64,000 bases of DNA, from contig NZ_JH594596.1 of NCBI RefSeq assembly GCF_000243215.1, positions 1,305,305-1,369,304 of the forward strand. Direction: 5' to 3'. The DNA comes from Odoribacter laneus YIT 12061 (GTDB lineage: Bacteria > Bacteroidota > Bacteroidia > Bacteroidales > Marinifilaceae). Each line of letters starts with the position of its first letter. The stretch's first letter is position 1. This document shows, piece after piece, positions 45,995-55,801 of this stretch. Both the position numbers and the translations under genes were made by a program. The notes beneath the pieces are model-generated. The model saw only the letters and a list, made by a program, of their open reading frames with translations. It did no database searches and was not told where the DNA came from.

Positions 45995-47335
45995 CTATCC
46001 GAAAAAGCGGACAATGTCGTTTACATTGGCCAAAATAAAAAGTCCCAATAAGATCATCATTCCTGTTATCTGTGCATATTCCATAAACTTTTCACCGGGT
46101 TTCCGCCGGGTTATCACTTCATACAGCAGAAATAAAACATGTCCTCCGTCCAATGCAGGAATCGGCAAAATATTTACCACCGCCAGCATAATCGAAATAA
46201 ACGCCGTCAATTCCCAAAAGATCTGCCAATCCCAAACACCAGGGAAAATACTTCCCATCATCATCACTCCTCCCACCGATTTATAAGCTTCTACGCTGGG
46301 CGAAAATATCAATTTCAATTGTTTAAGGTATGACGATATCGTCTGCGCACCCTTCGCTATTCCTGCCGGAATGGCTTCCCCAAAACTATACTTCCGGAAA
46401 GCAAGCTCCAGTCTTTCTGTAGAACCAAAATAAATCCCGAATTTCCCGTCATTTCCCAAATCAAAAGCAAATTGTAAAGTATCTTTTCCCCTCAACACTT
46501 TCGTCTCTACCCGGGAATCAGCATTTGCTGCCAGCATATCTGTAAATTCATCGTAAAAACGAAATGTACGTCCGTTCACCGCCAGAATCTTATCGCCTTT
46601 ACGTATGCCAGCGTCATAAGCCGCAGAATAATCAGCAAATTCAGCCACGTATGTACTATCCATCAGCTGACGGGGCACCAATAAACGGACTCTGTTATTT
46701 TTAGAGGATAAGGCCAGTAAATCAGCGGTAAACGTTTCGGGAATATCTAAACTGATCAGTTTTCCCTCCCGTTCCACCTGAACTGTTTGGGAATGGTCCA
46801 AGGTCATATCAGCCAAGATATCTGAAAATCGTTCTACTTTTACGCTATCCAAAGAAACGACAATATCCCCCGTTTGCATCCCCATTTTTTCGAACAAAGG
46901 ATCGCATACCACCCCGTATTTTACATTTTCTGCCGGCAAATAGGTTTCTCCCCAAGTATACAAGACCATGATATAAATCAAAAAAGCGAATACCACATTT
47001 ACCATTACCCCTCCCAGCATGATCAATAAACGTTGCCAGGCCGGTTTGGAACGGAATTCCCAAGGTTGGGCCGGCTTTCGCATCTGAGCCGTATCCATCG
47101 ACTCGTCAATCATACCGGCTATTTTTACATACCCCCCTAACGGAAGCCAGCCGATACCATATTCTGTTTCTCCTTTTTTAAATTTAAATAATGAAAACCA
47201 AGGATTAAAAAACATATAAAATTTTTCCACCCGGGTTTTAAACAGTTTCGCAAAAAGGAAATGCCCAAATTCATGGAATAACACCAGAATAGACAAACTC
47301 AATAACAACTGCACTATTTTTACAAAAACATCCAT
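45995..47335 (-). CDS. rseP: RIP metalloprotease RseP (site-2 protease)
   Basis: 446 residues. Zn motif HEFGH near residues 21-25 in the first membrane helix, two periplasmic PDZ domains (about 120-310), and the C-terminal ALDGGHVLF segment supplying the third metal ligand. It cuts transmembrane segments of anti-sigma factors and leftover signal peptides. It follows dxr by 19 bp, a linkage widespread in bacteria. Confidence 0.95.
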   Translation of the reverse strand: MDVFVKIVQLLLSLSILVLFHEFGHFLFAKLFKTRVEKFYMFFNPWFSLFKFKKGETEYGIGWLPLGGYVKIAGMIDESMDTAQMRKPAQPWEFRSKPAWQRLLIMLGGVMVNVVFAFLIYIMVLYTWGETYLPAENVKYGVVCDPLFEKMGMQTGDIVVSLDSVKVERFSDILADMTLDHSQTVQVEREGKLISLDIPETFTADLLALSSKNNRVRLLVPRQLMDSTYVAEFADYSAAYDAGIRKGDKILAVNGRTFRFYDEFTDMLAANADSRVETKVLRGKDTLQFAFDLGNDGKFGIYFGSTERLELAFRKYSFGEAIPAGIAKGAQTISSYLKQLKLIFSPSVEAYKSVGGVMMMGSIFPGVWDWQIFWELTAFISIMLAVVNILPIPALDGGHVLFLLYEVITRRKPGEKFMEYAQITGMMILLGLFILANVNDIVRFFG

Positions 47336-47354
47336 ATATTCCCTCGTTTACTAT

Positions 47355-48515
47355 TTACTTTTTAAATACCTTCACCCGTTCTTCAGCTTCTTGACGTATT
47401 TCCCGATCTGTCTGTATATAATCTTCTAAAGAAGGCTGAGCAACGAAATGTCCCTTATCCATACATTCTTCAATCAAATCCGACATGGCCGTAAAAGAAA
47501 TCCTTTCCTGCAAAAAAGCTTCCACAGCCACCTCATTAGCCGCATTAAGTATACAAGGCATATTCCCGCCTTTCAGCATCGCCCGGTAAGCCAAATTTAA
47601 ATTGCGGAATGTCTGACGATCCGGCTCCTCAAAGGTCAGCGACCGACAACTGCAAAAATCGACTCTTCCGAAATCCGACTGTATTCTGTCCGGATATGTC
47701 AAAGCATACTGTATGGGCAAACGCATGTCCGGAACTCCCAACTGTGCTTTGATGCTGCCGTCGGCAAATTCTACCATAGAATGAATGATAGACTGGGGAT
47801 GCACCACTACCTCTATCTGCTGCGGAGCCAGCCCGAATAACCATTTGGCCTCTATGACCTCAAATCCCTTATTCATCAGAGAAGCAGAATCAATAGTCAC
47901 TTTAGCTCCCATATTCCAGTTCGGATGTTTTAAAGCTGCCGCGGGAGTAACAGACTGTAAATAGGAATAATCCTTTCCCCGGAAAGGTCCCCCCGACGCG
48001 GTCAAAATAATTTTTTCTACCGGATTGTTCCCTTCTCCTGCCAAACACTGAAAAATAGCCGAATGTTCCGAATCTACCGGTAGAATAGGAGTTTTATGCC
48101 GAAGGGCCAATGTATGAATCAATTCACCCGCCACAACCAAAGTTTCTTTGTTCGCCAAAGCGATAACTTTTCCAGCCTGTATTGCATTTACTGTCGGCAG
48201 CAATCCGCTGTAGCCGACGGTAGCCGTCACGACCATATCGACTGTTCCGGCAGCCACTACCTGCGATAAGGCCTCCTTTCCGGCATATACTTTAATATCC
48301 TCTGCCTTCAAAGCTTCTTTTAACTCGGCATATTTATTTTCCTCCGCAATGACAACCATATTGGGCTTAAAACGAATAGCCTGCTCAGCCAGTAATTTTA
48401 CATTCCGGTTTGCTGTCAAAACTTCAGCACAAAACAAATCGGGATGCGCTTCTATCACCTGTAATGTCTGTGTTCCTATCGAGCCCGTCGAACCTAATAT
48501 GGCTAATCTTTTCAT
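47355..48515 (-). CDS. dxr: 1-deoxy-D-xylulose 5-phosphate reductoisomerase
   Basis: 386 residues, full length. NADPH-binding LGSTGSIGTQT at the N-terminus, active-site segments ALANKETLV, PVDSEHSAIFQ and TASGGPF, and the substrate loop MNKGFEVIEA are all present. It catalyses the second step of the MEP isoprenoid pathway. It lies 19 bp upstream of rseP and 57 bp after the M23 peptidase gene. Confidence 0.97.
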   Translation of the reverse strand: MKRLAILGSTGSIGTQTLQVIEAHPDLFCAEVLTANRNVKLLAEQAIRFKPNMVVIAEENKYAELKEALKAEDIKVYAGKEALSQVVAAGTVDMVVTATVGYSGLLPTVNAIQAGKVIALANKETLVVAGELIHTLALRHKTPILPVDSEHSAIFQCLAGEGNNPVEKIILTASGGPFRGKDYSYLQSVTPAAALKHPNWNMGAKVTIDSASLMNKGFEVIEAKWLFGLAPQQIEVVVHPQSIIHSMVEFADGSIKAQLGVPDMRLPIQYALTYPDRIQSDFGRVDFCSCRSLTFEEPDRQTFRNLNLAYRAMLKGGNMPCILNAANEVAVEAFLQERISFTAMSDLIEECMDKGHFVAQPSLEDYIQTDREIRQEAEERVKVFKK

Positions 48516-48572
48516 TTCTTTATTTTTTAAACAGCATACTCTATCGTTTATGCCAGGTATACCAAATATTAT

Positions 48573-49436
48573 CTATCTGAATTTAATAAAATTTTCCGGA
48601 TTTAACGGATTCCCTGCCCGCCATAATTCAAAATGCAAATGCGGCCCTGTTGTTTCCTCTCCCGTATTTCCGACGATGGCAATTACTTCCCCCGCACGTA
48701 CGTAATCCCCTTGTTTTTTCAGCAAAGTGGAATTGTGTTTGTATACCGATACCAGATTATTTTCGTGCTGGACTTGTATGACATAACCGGTTTTGATGGT
48801 CCAATCCGTAAAGATTATGACTCCGTCAGCAATGGTCGACACTTTCGAATTAGCCTTGGCCACCACATCCGTACCGAAATGACCGCTTTTCTCATCGAAA
48901 CTGCGACTCACAATTCCTTCCACCGGAGGAAAAAAATGATAATAATCCCTATTTTGTTCCTTGTTTAAACCCACCATAAGGTTAAACCGTTCCCGCTCTT
49001 CTACGGTAGAACGGAATTCGCTTTCCTCAGGACTGATACCAAATTGTATGGTATCGTAATTATTTTTTATACTATCATTTTTTTCCTCTTCGATCTGCGT
49101 ATGATCTTCCCCTCGCAAAATCATCTGTATGGAAGCCAGAAAGCGGTCTCTCTTTTTCAGTTCCACTTCCAAAGAATCTACCCGTAAAGCATTTTCAGTG
49201 ATAAGCTTCCGCATATTACCATCCGGATAGCCCGGAATAAATTCTTTTAAACCGGTAAAAGCGATTAATAAGGTAGTCAGGGTAATTAAAATAACAGCTA
49301 TGACGCTTAAAGTCATAAGTACATGTAATCGAGACAACCGCATGCTAAAAACTTCTTCATAGGAAGTCTCATTCTGGATAGACAATTTATACTTATATTT
49401 TAACCTATCCCATAATCTTACTTTTTCTTTTGCCAT
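48573..49436 (-). CDS. M23-family (LytM) peptidase with membrane anchor
   Basis: 287 residues from ATG at 49436 (MAKEKVRLW); a -7-like TAATTTTG (minus, 49455-49462) just upstream argues against the earlier ATG at 49457. One membrane helix (about 40-62) and a coiled-coil stretch (about 75-100) precede the LytM domain, with HFGTDVVA and HLHFE zinc motifs. Such proteins cut or activate cutting of peptidoglycan cross-links. It heads a minus-strand run with dxr and rseP. Confidence 0.9.
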   Translation of the reverse strand: MAKEKVRLWDRLKYKYKLSIQNETSYEEVFSMRLSRLHVLMTLSVIAVILITLTTLLIAFTGLKEFIPGYPDGNMRKLITENALRVDSLEVELKKRDRFLASIQMILRGEDHTQIEEEKNDSIKNNYDTIQFGISPEESEFRSTVEERERFNLMVGLNKEQNRDYYHFFPPVEGIVSRSFDEKSGHFGTDVVAKANSKVSTIADGVIIFTDWTIKTGYVIQVQHENNLVSVYKHNSTLLKKQGDYVRAGEVIAIVGNTGEETTGPHLHFELWRAGNPLNPENFIKFR

Positions 49437-49767
49437 AGCAATGATTTTAGCTTCCAAAATTACTACAACAATTTGAAAACCGGAAATATTTTCTCCTTTA
49501 ATCCGGAATAGGTTGTTCTCCTATAGGTATAAAAGCAAAAAAAACTTTTTGGACAGATCAGCAGCTTTTAAAATCTGAGGGGGAAAATCTTTCAGGCTTT
49601 TGATTGACGAACCTATGGTTGTGATAAATAGTATTCGTCAGAATATTTCATCCCGCCCATCGCATCGTGCTGATTTGTTCCTGCCCGAAACATTTATTTT
49701 CAAAAAGGAAAAGTTTCCTCCAGGGAATCCACCCCGTTAAACATCGAAATATTGACAGACTTGAATT
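49437..49767. other. intergenic region without a gene
   Basis: About 330 bp between the M23 gene start and the GH2 gene end. It contains the M23 -7 element and a TGACGAA-N22-TTCGTCA inverted repeat (49605-49640). No coding frame or strong terminator is visible. Confidence 0.5.
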
Positions 49768-51603
49768 CTATTTTTCCTGGTATTTACTTTCCTTTTTGGT
49801 ATCAACAGACAGGGAATTACAGATTTTCCGATTGATTTCTCTGATTTTATTTTCATCCAATTTTACTTTTTCCCGATCGTAAGTCATCAGGCCGTTTACT
49901 TCTATCTCCACATCTGTCGTCTGTGTATAAACAGCAGCCGAAAAACCGCAAGGTATCAATTGCAAAAGCATTCCGGCGTATTTCAGATATTCCGCCGTTG
50001 CTGCTTCTCCGCTCTTAAACTCAACATACCCCCAATTACGGGATGGCTCCCACAAATGTCCTTCACAAGCCAGACCGATTCCTCCGAACTCTCCCAATAC
50101 GGTAGCCCGCTGAGCATCGTACAAATAAAGATCAGGAGCCGGATAGTTGTGAAGATCCAGCATATCCCCACAGGTATAATGATTTCCACCACTCGCAGGA
50201 TTCACTAAACGGCTCGGATCGTAATTTTTCGTCCACCTTGCAATCTCTTCCGTCTTAAACTGGCCCCAAGCCTCATTGAAAGGAACCCAGACTCCAATAC
50301 TGGGATAAGAATAAAGATAATCCATTATTGCCTGCCACTCGCTGCGGTAAAGGGTTTCGGAAAATTCACTGCGGTTCTTTTCAGTTCCCTTAAAGTAATC
50401 CCGGTTTTGCCACTCCGGACCGCGGTCCCCGTTTGGCATATCCTGCCAAACGATCATTCCCAGCCGGTCGCAATGATAATACCAACGGGCAGGCTCTACT
50501 TTCACATGCTTACGAATCATATTAAACCCCCAGGCTTTCGTCTTTGCAATATCGTAGCACAAGGCTGAATCGCTCGGAGCCGTATACAATCCGTCCGGCC
50601 ACCACCCTTGATCCAAAAGACCGTATTGAAATAAATCCCGGTTGTTCAGTTGCATACGTACAATACCCCTCCCGTCCCGTTTGACCGAATACTTACGCAT
50701 GGCCGCATAGCTCTTTACCCGGTCTACACAACGCCCTTCCTCCCATAAAGAAACGGATAAGTCGTAAAGGAAGGGACTTTCCGGACTCCACAACGACATA
50801 TCGGAAGGCATAGGAACTTCCAAACGCTGACCTGTCAGAGAACGGGAGGAAGAAACCGACTTCCCAGCAGCACTCACATCCACCTGCAACACCCCTTTAC
50901 CTTCCGTAGATACTTCCACGGAAAGAATATGTCGGTCTATATCAGGCGTAATCCGAAGAGATGAGATAAAATGCTCCGCTACCGGCTCCAACCAAACCGT
51001 CTGCCAAATCCCGCTCACTGAAGTATACCAGATTCCTCGAGGCCGGTTTACCTGCTTTCCCCGGGGCTGCACGCCCTGATCGGTAGGATCGCTTACCCTG
51101 ACCGTCAACCGGTTATCACCTTTTACCAAAGCCGCCGTGATGTCAAAAGCAAAAGGAGTATAACCTCCCCTATGGCTCCCTACCTTCACCCCATTTACCC
51201 AAACATCTGTTTGCCAGTCCACAGCCCCGAAATGTAAGAGAATCCGCTTTTTCTTCCACGAAGGTTCCAGCTGAAAATCCCGTTTGTACCACAATTCTTC
51301 ATTCGCTTTTAAAGCCCGCCCTACTCCCGAAAGAGCAGCTTCCAAAGCAAAAGGTACCAGTATCTGCCCCTCATAAGCCGAAGGCTCGCCACTACCCACA
51401 GGCAAAACAGCATACTCCCACAAGCCGTTCAGGTTTTTCCATTCCTCCCGTTCCATAATCGGACGGGGATATTCCTGCAACACCTGCGCCGGATCCAACT
51501 CTTTTCCCCAATGTGTCAGCAACCGATCGCCGGCAGGTTGCCACTGGCCCATACCCATAAAAGGATATCCCCAAATTAAAACGAGCAAATAAATCTTTTT
51601 CAT
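49768..51603 (-). CDS. glycoside hydrolase family 2
   Basis: 611 residues with signal peptide (cleavage near GMGQ). The jelly-roll sugar-binding domain (about 60-215), Ig-like domain (about 215-320) and TIM barrel follow in order. Acid/base Glu is in PFNEAWGQ and the nucleophile in VLGEFGG. The short length without the C-terminal domains of LacZ fits many Bacteroides GH2 enzymes with beta-galactosidase, glucuronidase or mannosidase activity. It is the last gene of the glycan operon, 142 bp after the 678-residue protein. Confidence 0.9.
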   Translation of the reverse strand: MKKIYLLVLIWGYPFMGMGQWQPAGDRLLTHWGKELDPAQVLQEYPRPIMEREEWKNLNGLWEYAVLPVGSGEPSAYEGQILVPFALEAALSGVGRALKANEELWYKRDFQLEPSWKKKRILLHFGAVDWQTDVWVNGVKVGSHRGGYTPFAFDITAALVKGDNRLTVRVSDPTDQGVQPRGKQVNRPRGIWYTSVSGIWQTVWLEPVAEHFISSLRITPDIDRHILSVEVSTEGKGVLQVDVSAAGKSVSSSRSLTGQRLEVPMPSDMSLWSPESPFLYDLSVSLWEEGRCVDRVKSYAAMRKYSVKRDGRGIVRMQLNNRDLFQYGLLDQGWWPDGLYTAPSDSALCYDIAKTKAWGFNMIRKHVKVEPARWYYHCDRLGMIVWQDMPNGDRGPEWQNRDYFKGTEKNRSEFSETLYRSEWQAIMDYLYSYPSIGVWVPFNEAWGQFKTEEIARWTKNYDPSRLVNPASGGNHYTCGDMLDLHNYPAPDLYLYDAQRATVLGEFGGIGLACEGHLWEPSRNWGYVEFKSGEAATAEYLKYAGMLLQLIPCGFSAAVYTQTTDVEIEVNGLMTYDREKVKLDENKIREINRKICNSLSVDTKKESKYQEK

Positions 51604-51745
51604 AAACTCCGTTATTCTAGAAAATAATATACCCTATAAATTATTGTTCCGGATACTATTTAGCAAAAATAGCACCGGAAACAACTTTTTACAAATAATT
51701 TATTTACATTTTTTTACTTTTTACCGAAGCTTATTTTTTCAAAAA

Positions 51746-53782
51746 CTATTTTTTCTTTTGTAAAAACTTCTCAGCCCTCCCGGGTGTCAACAACTCCCAA
51801 AGAGAAGCGACAGTCCAGCCAGGGGCAAAAATATTATTATAAAATCCCTTTCCATTTTTTCCATAATCCCAGCAGGTATGCTGTACCACCTCGGGATAAT
51901 ATCCTTCTTTAGCAATCCCGCACAGATGTTCTTTATAAGGAAGCAATTGAACCATTGAAGAAGAAATGACATCCGCAAAATTTTTAAAGCGGGGTTCTTC
52001 GTATTCCCGGGCAAGCCAACGTAATACATCCGCAAATTCAAATACAAACACGTCAATATGGTTATTCTCTACCGAAACATTTCCCCAGCCCCTGGATTTC
52101 AAACCGATATCCCCCAACATTTGTCCGCGGGCAAAGGGAACATCCCATAAATAGTACCACGAAAGGGCAAAATAGGCCGCCTGACGGGACAAATCCGCAT
52201 AATGCCGACGCTCTTTTCCCCGGCTGACCAAAGCCATATACCAAGCTGCTGTGGAAGCATACAAAGAAGCTTCCTTATCTTCGCAATTGGCATCCAAAGT
52301 AGAAGAAAAATAATCGGAACGGGATATTAATTCCTTTTCCAGATAAACAAGGGAACGCTGAGCCGCCTTGAGATAGCGGGAATCTCCAAAATACCGATAC
52401 CCCATAACCAACGGCAAGACAGCAGAAGGAGTACTTCCCCCGCTCTTATCCAAGAGTGAGCCGTCTTTCCGGAATTTCCGCGGAAAACTTCCGTCCGCAT
52501 TTTGTAAATGTAAAAACCGGTCCAATAAAATACTCACCCGCTTCTCCCCTTCTTTACACTCTTTTCCCCTATCTTTTTCATGACGGAGATAATACAGCAA
52601 AGCATAAGCTCCTTCCGATTGACGACGGATGCTATAACAATCTTCTTCCGTTCCCTCTGAAAAATTTACAAATTCCCGCAACAGCCCCTCTGCCGTAAAT
52701 CCCTCTGTCAGATAACTGTCAAATACCTTACGGGCATCTGTCTGTAATCCCCTATCGGACTGTTCTTCTCCATACTCCATAGCGTTATAAGCATTCAACA
52801 ACGTACGACCGATAAAACCGACCTCCGCCACGCCGTTGGGTTGACAATCCGCCGTCCGTAGATGGGCGCCGGAATAATATTTCAGTGCATAATCCTCCAC
52901 CAAGCTCTGCCTGAAATACTGGCTTAATACAGCCTTTACTTCCTGAACGGTATAGGAATTTTCTAAAGGTACAGGCTGATAAGTGTCATAACTGTACTCC
53001 CACAATTGTTTTATAAAATCAGAATAATCGCTGGCCTGCCCCTGGCAAATGATCCACTCCAACCGGACACTTTCTCCTTTCTGAAGATACTGAAAGGCCT
53101 TTACAGCAGGAGCAAGCGTCAATTTACGAAGATAGGTATAAGGACTTTCGGCAAAAGGAAATCCGAACACCACTGTAGTCCGTCCGTTGTCCTCTGCAAA
53201 GCCGGTATGTCCGACAGAGGTCTCCCCCGACAAAATAACTTCTCCTTCCTTATGCGTCGTCAACGCATCCTGCCCGAAATTCCCCGTTCGCAAAACGGCA
53301 GTATATCCCCCGCTCTGCTCATCCCATATACCGGTTAAAGGAGCACTCAAGCGGTCTTCCCTCACTGTCCAATGCCGGGACAGGCGAAAAGAAGGGGTAT
53401 TTTCAGGAGAACGAAGATTACGGCGATACCAAAAACCGGGCAGGTAAAATAAACAACTGTCCTGACGGAAAGGTAATACCAAACGCTGGGAAAAATGGAA
53501 ATATACATCCTGATGAGCTGTCAGCGTCACTACCAATTTTTGTGTACCGGAATTTCCCGTTACCCGACGTACAATCTCTACAGGAAGAATATCCGTTGCC
53601 GGCCAATGTGCCGGACAGATTCCTTCTTCGTCCGATGCGGCATTTAAAGGGTAAACAATAGCCGCATTACCCGGTTTTTTCAAAACGATCTCCGATTTTA
53701 AACAAAGCGTATTCTCTCCATTCACACCCTTGAAAAACCCGAAGATCCCCACAAGAATGATCCCTATATATTTCTGAAGCAT
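51746..53782 (-). CDS. unrecognised secreted protein with (alpha/alpha) toroid-like C-terminal half
   Basis: 678 residues with an N-terminal hydrophobic segment (about 5-22). The first 280 residues look like beta-sandwich domains; the remainder resembles an (alpha/alpha) barrel of glycan-active enzymes, with repeated LLDRFLHLQNADGSFPRKF, STPSAVLPLVMGYRYFG and AAWYMALVSRG. No family is recognised with confidence. Its place between GH43 and GH2 genes (42 bp after one) suggests a glycoside hydrolase or lyase of the same pathway. Catalytic residues cannot be named. Confidence 0.7.
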   Translation of the reverse strand: MLQKYIGIILVGIFGFFKGVNGENTLCLKSEIVLKKPGNAAIVYPLNAASDEEGICPAHWPATDILPVEIVRRVTGNSGTQKLVVTLTAHQDVYFHFSQRLVLPFRQDSCLFYLPGFWYRRNLRSPENTPSFRLSRHWTVREDRLSAPLTGIWDEQSGGYTAVLRTGNFGQDALTTHKEGEVILSGETSVGHTGFAEDNGRTTVVFGFPFAESPYTYLRKLTLAPAVKAFQYLQKGESVRLEWIICQGQASDYSDFIKQLWEYSYDTYQPVPLENSYTVQEVKAVLSQYFRQSLVEDYALKYYSGAHLRTADCQPNGVAEVGFIGRTLLNAYNAMEYGEEQSDRGLQTDARKVFDSYLTEGFTAEGLLREFVNFSEGTEEDCYSIRRQSEGAYALLYYLRHEKDRGKECKEGEKRVSILLDRFLHLQNADGSFPRKFRKDGSLLDKSGGSTPSAVLPLVMGYRYFGDSRYLKAAQRSLVYLEKELISRSDYFSSTLDANCEDKEASLYASTAAWYMALVSRGKERRHYADLSRQAAYFALSWYYLWDVPFARGQMLGDIGLKSRGWGNVSVENNHIDVFVFEFADVLRWLAREYEEPRFKNFADVISSSMVQLLPYKEHLCGIAKEGYYPEVVQHTCWDYGKNGKGFYNNIFAPGWTVASLWELLTPGRAEKFLQKKK

Positions 53783-53824
53783 ATTTTCCGATTAAAAATG
53801 TTTATGATTCTTGTATTTTCATTT

Positions 53825-54835
53825 CTATTCTTTGACGGTTTTCATTTCAATAAAAGGAACTTCTGCCTCCAGAGCCGGTTCTTCTTTCCGGACGCTCGGC
53901 CAACCTTTTTCCCATTCGACACGATCCAGCATCAATACCCGACCTCCCGGTTTTCTTCTATCAAACGCATGATAAAAAATCCAGTCTTTTCCCGCATCAT
54001 CTGTCACTATCTCTGAATTATGTCCTGTACCCGCAAAAACATCGTTTCCATGCAGGAAAACTTCAAAATAATTTTCCAGTAAAAGTCTTCCTGATTTGTC
54101 CGTATACGGTCCCCAGAGATTTTCAGCCCGGCCGACAACCGTGGTATAAGTACTATTCACCCCTTCACAACAAGTCCCGATAGAACCGAAGAAATAATAA
54201 TATTTTCCTTTTTTATGAATGTATGTCGCTTCGAAAGCAGTACCAGCAATCTGTTTCTTTTCCGCTCCTTCCTTGAGAGATAGTCCGTCTTCACTCAATT
54301 CTATTCCGAATATCCCGTGGAAGCTCCCCCAAAAAAGGTAATTCTTCCCCTGATCGTGAATATAAAAAGGATCAATAGAATTTGTTACGCCTATCGTACT
54401 ACTGCGAAATAATATTCCCAAATCCTGAAAAGGACCTGCGGGCTTATCCGCTATCGCCACCCCAATACCACAACTTTCTACTCCGCCCCACTTCGACATC
54501 GAATAGTATAACACATAACGCCCTCCAATAAAATTGATATCAGGCGCCCATAATCCCCCTCCCGGTTCAAAATCGGGACGGGAATTTTCTGCAAAAACAG
54601 ATCCGCATAATGTCCATTCCACCATATCCCGGGAATAGAAAACCGGCATATTGCGGATGTCCTCAGTGGCATATAAGTAGAACATTCCATCTTCTGCCTT
54701 TATGACAGTAGGATCGGGAACACTGTAGGCAAGGATCGGATTCCGATATTTTCGAACTTCCTTTTCTTTCTTCTCTCCTGAAAGACTGCAACCGACAGTC
54801 AACAACAGAAGTATTCCGATTATAATTTTCTCCAT
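53825..54835 (-). CDS. GH43-type glycosidase lipoprotein
   Basis: 336 residues from ATG at 54835, 4 bp after the upstream stop; the start gives signal peptide and lipobox TVGC (Cys16). The five-bladed propeller shows the catalytic pattern: general base Asp in SVPDPTVI, pKa-modulating Asp in NSIDPFYI and acid Glu in FEATYIHKKG. GH43 and related enzymes remove arabinose, xylose or galactose residues. A paralogue lies immediately upstream. Confidence 0.88.
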   Translation of the reverse strand: MEKIIIGILLLLTVGCSLSGEKKEKEVRKYRNPILAYSVPDPTVIKAEDGMFYLYATEDIRNMPVFYSRDMVEWTLCGSVFAENSRPDFEPGGGLWAPDINFIGGRYVLYYSMSKWGGVESCGIGVAIADKPAGPFQDLGILFRSSTIGVTNSIDPFYIHDQGKNYLFWGSFHGIFGIELSEDGLSLKEGAEKKQIAGTAFEATYIHKKGKYYYFFGSIGTCCEGVNSTYTTVVGRAENLWGPYTDKSGRLLLENYFEVFLHGNDVFAGTGHNSEIVTDDAGKDWIFYHAFDRRKPGGRVLMLDRVEWEKGWPSVRKEEPALEAEVPFIEMKTVKE

Positions 54836-54839
54836 CTTT

Positions 54840-55796
54840 TTATCTTTTATAAATAGCATCTGTAAAAGGCCCTTCAATCACCATCTTATCCGGTCCCTCC
54901 TTCTGGGAAACAAAACGTACATAGCCGATATGCATGGTACGGGGGTGAATTTCCTCTGCACTCCAATGGGCATGGAACACAATTCTCAATTTTCCCTCTT
55001 TATCGGTAAACAAAGCACTGTGACCGATTCCGACCATCCCAGCTGTTTGCTGCAAGAGAGGATTATCGGCATATTTTACCCACGGACCTTTTATATTTTC
55101 AGCCGTAGCAAACCCAATTCCATAGTAAGGACTCTCATAACTGTTAGCAGAATAGGTCATGTAATAGGTCCCCTTGTGCCGGATCACAAAAGCCCCCTCG
55201 TTCACCCGGGGCCATACCTGCTCCCATTCCTGGGAGACATGTATGCAAGGATACATTGTTTCTTTGCGAAGACTCTGCAAATCTTCGTTTAGTTCAGCCC
55301 CCCAGATATTTAGTCCGTCGTTAAAGCGGTCAAAAAACAAATAAGCTTTCCCGTCCTCGTCTATAAATAAAGTGTTGTCAATACTTTTCTCTCCTGTCAG
55401 CATCGGCTGTTCTCCTTCCTGACGAAAAGGTCCCAAAGGAGAATCAGCAACGGCCACACAAATCTGCTCTTCTGCCGTATAATACATATAAAAACGCTCT
55501 CCAACCGCATATACTTCCGGTGCCCAAAACCAACGGTCTCCCCACACATCTTCTTTTCTCAAAGCCAATCCGTCTTTTACATCTGCAATTTCCCACTCCT
55601 TTAAATCCTCCGAGACCAAAACCTGAATCCCATTTTCAGCAAAAGTGCCATAAGCATAATATTTTCCTTCAAACAACATAATAAAAGGGTCTCCCAATAA
55701 TACCGGCCCGGATGCGTTATGATCCGGAATGCTACCCCACACCAGGCAAGGCATACAAAAAATTCCGACGAACAAAAACCACATCTTACTTTTCAT
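54840..55796 (-). CDS. GH43-type glycosidase, secreted
   Basis: 318 residues with a type I signal peptide (cleavage near VWGS). General base Asp in LGDPFIML, modulating Asp in SIDNTLFI and acid Glu in NEGAFVIR complete a GH43-like active site in a five-bladed propeller. It starts 5 bp after the sugar kinase gene and ends 4 bp before the second GH43, suggesting coupled translation. Paralogous to the downstream protein but diverged, so probably of different linkage specificity. Confidence 0.88.
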   Translation of the reverse strand: MKSKMWFLFVGIFCMPCLVWGSIPDHNASGPVLLGDPFIMLFEGKYYAYGTFAENGIQVLVSEDLKEWEIADVKDGLALRKEDVWGDRWFWAPEVYAVGERFYMYYTAEEQICVAVADSPLGPFRQEGEQPMLTGEKSIDNTLFIDEDGKAYLFFDRFNDGLNIWGAELNEDLQSLRKETMYPCIHVSQEWEQVWPRVNEGAFVIRHKGTYYMTYSANSYESPYYGIGFATAENIKGPWVKYADNPLLQQTAGMVGIGHSALFTDKEGKLRIVFHAHWSAEEIHPRTMHIGYVRFVSQKEGPDKMVIEGPFTDAIYKR

Positions 55797-55801
55797 ATCC
55801 C

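Noticed and set aside
49605-49640. TGACGAA-N22-TTCGTCA as an operator
   Set aside because: Short arms, long spacer and no promoter elements beside it; kept only as a note in the intergenic entry.
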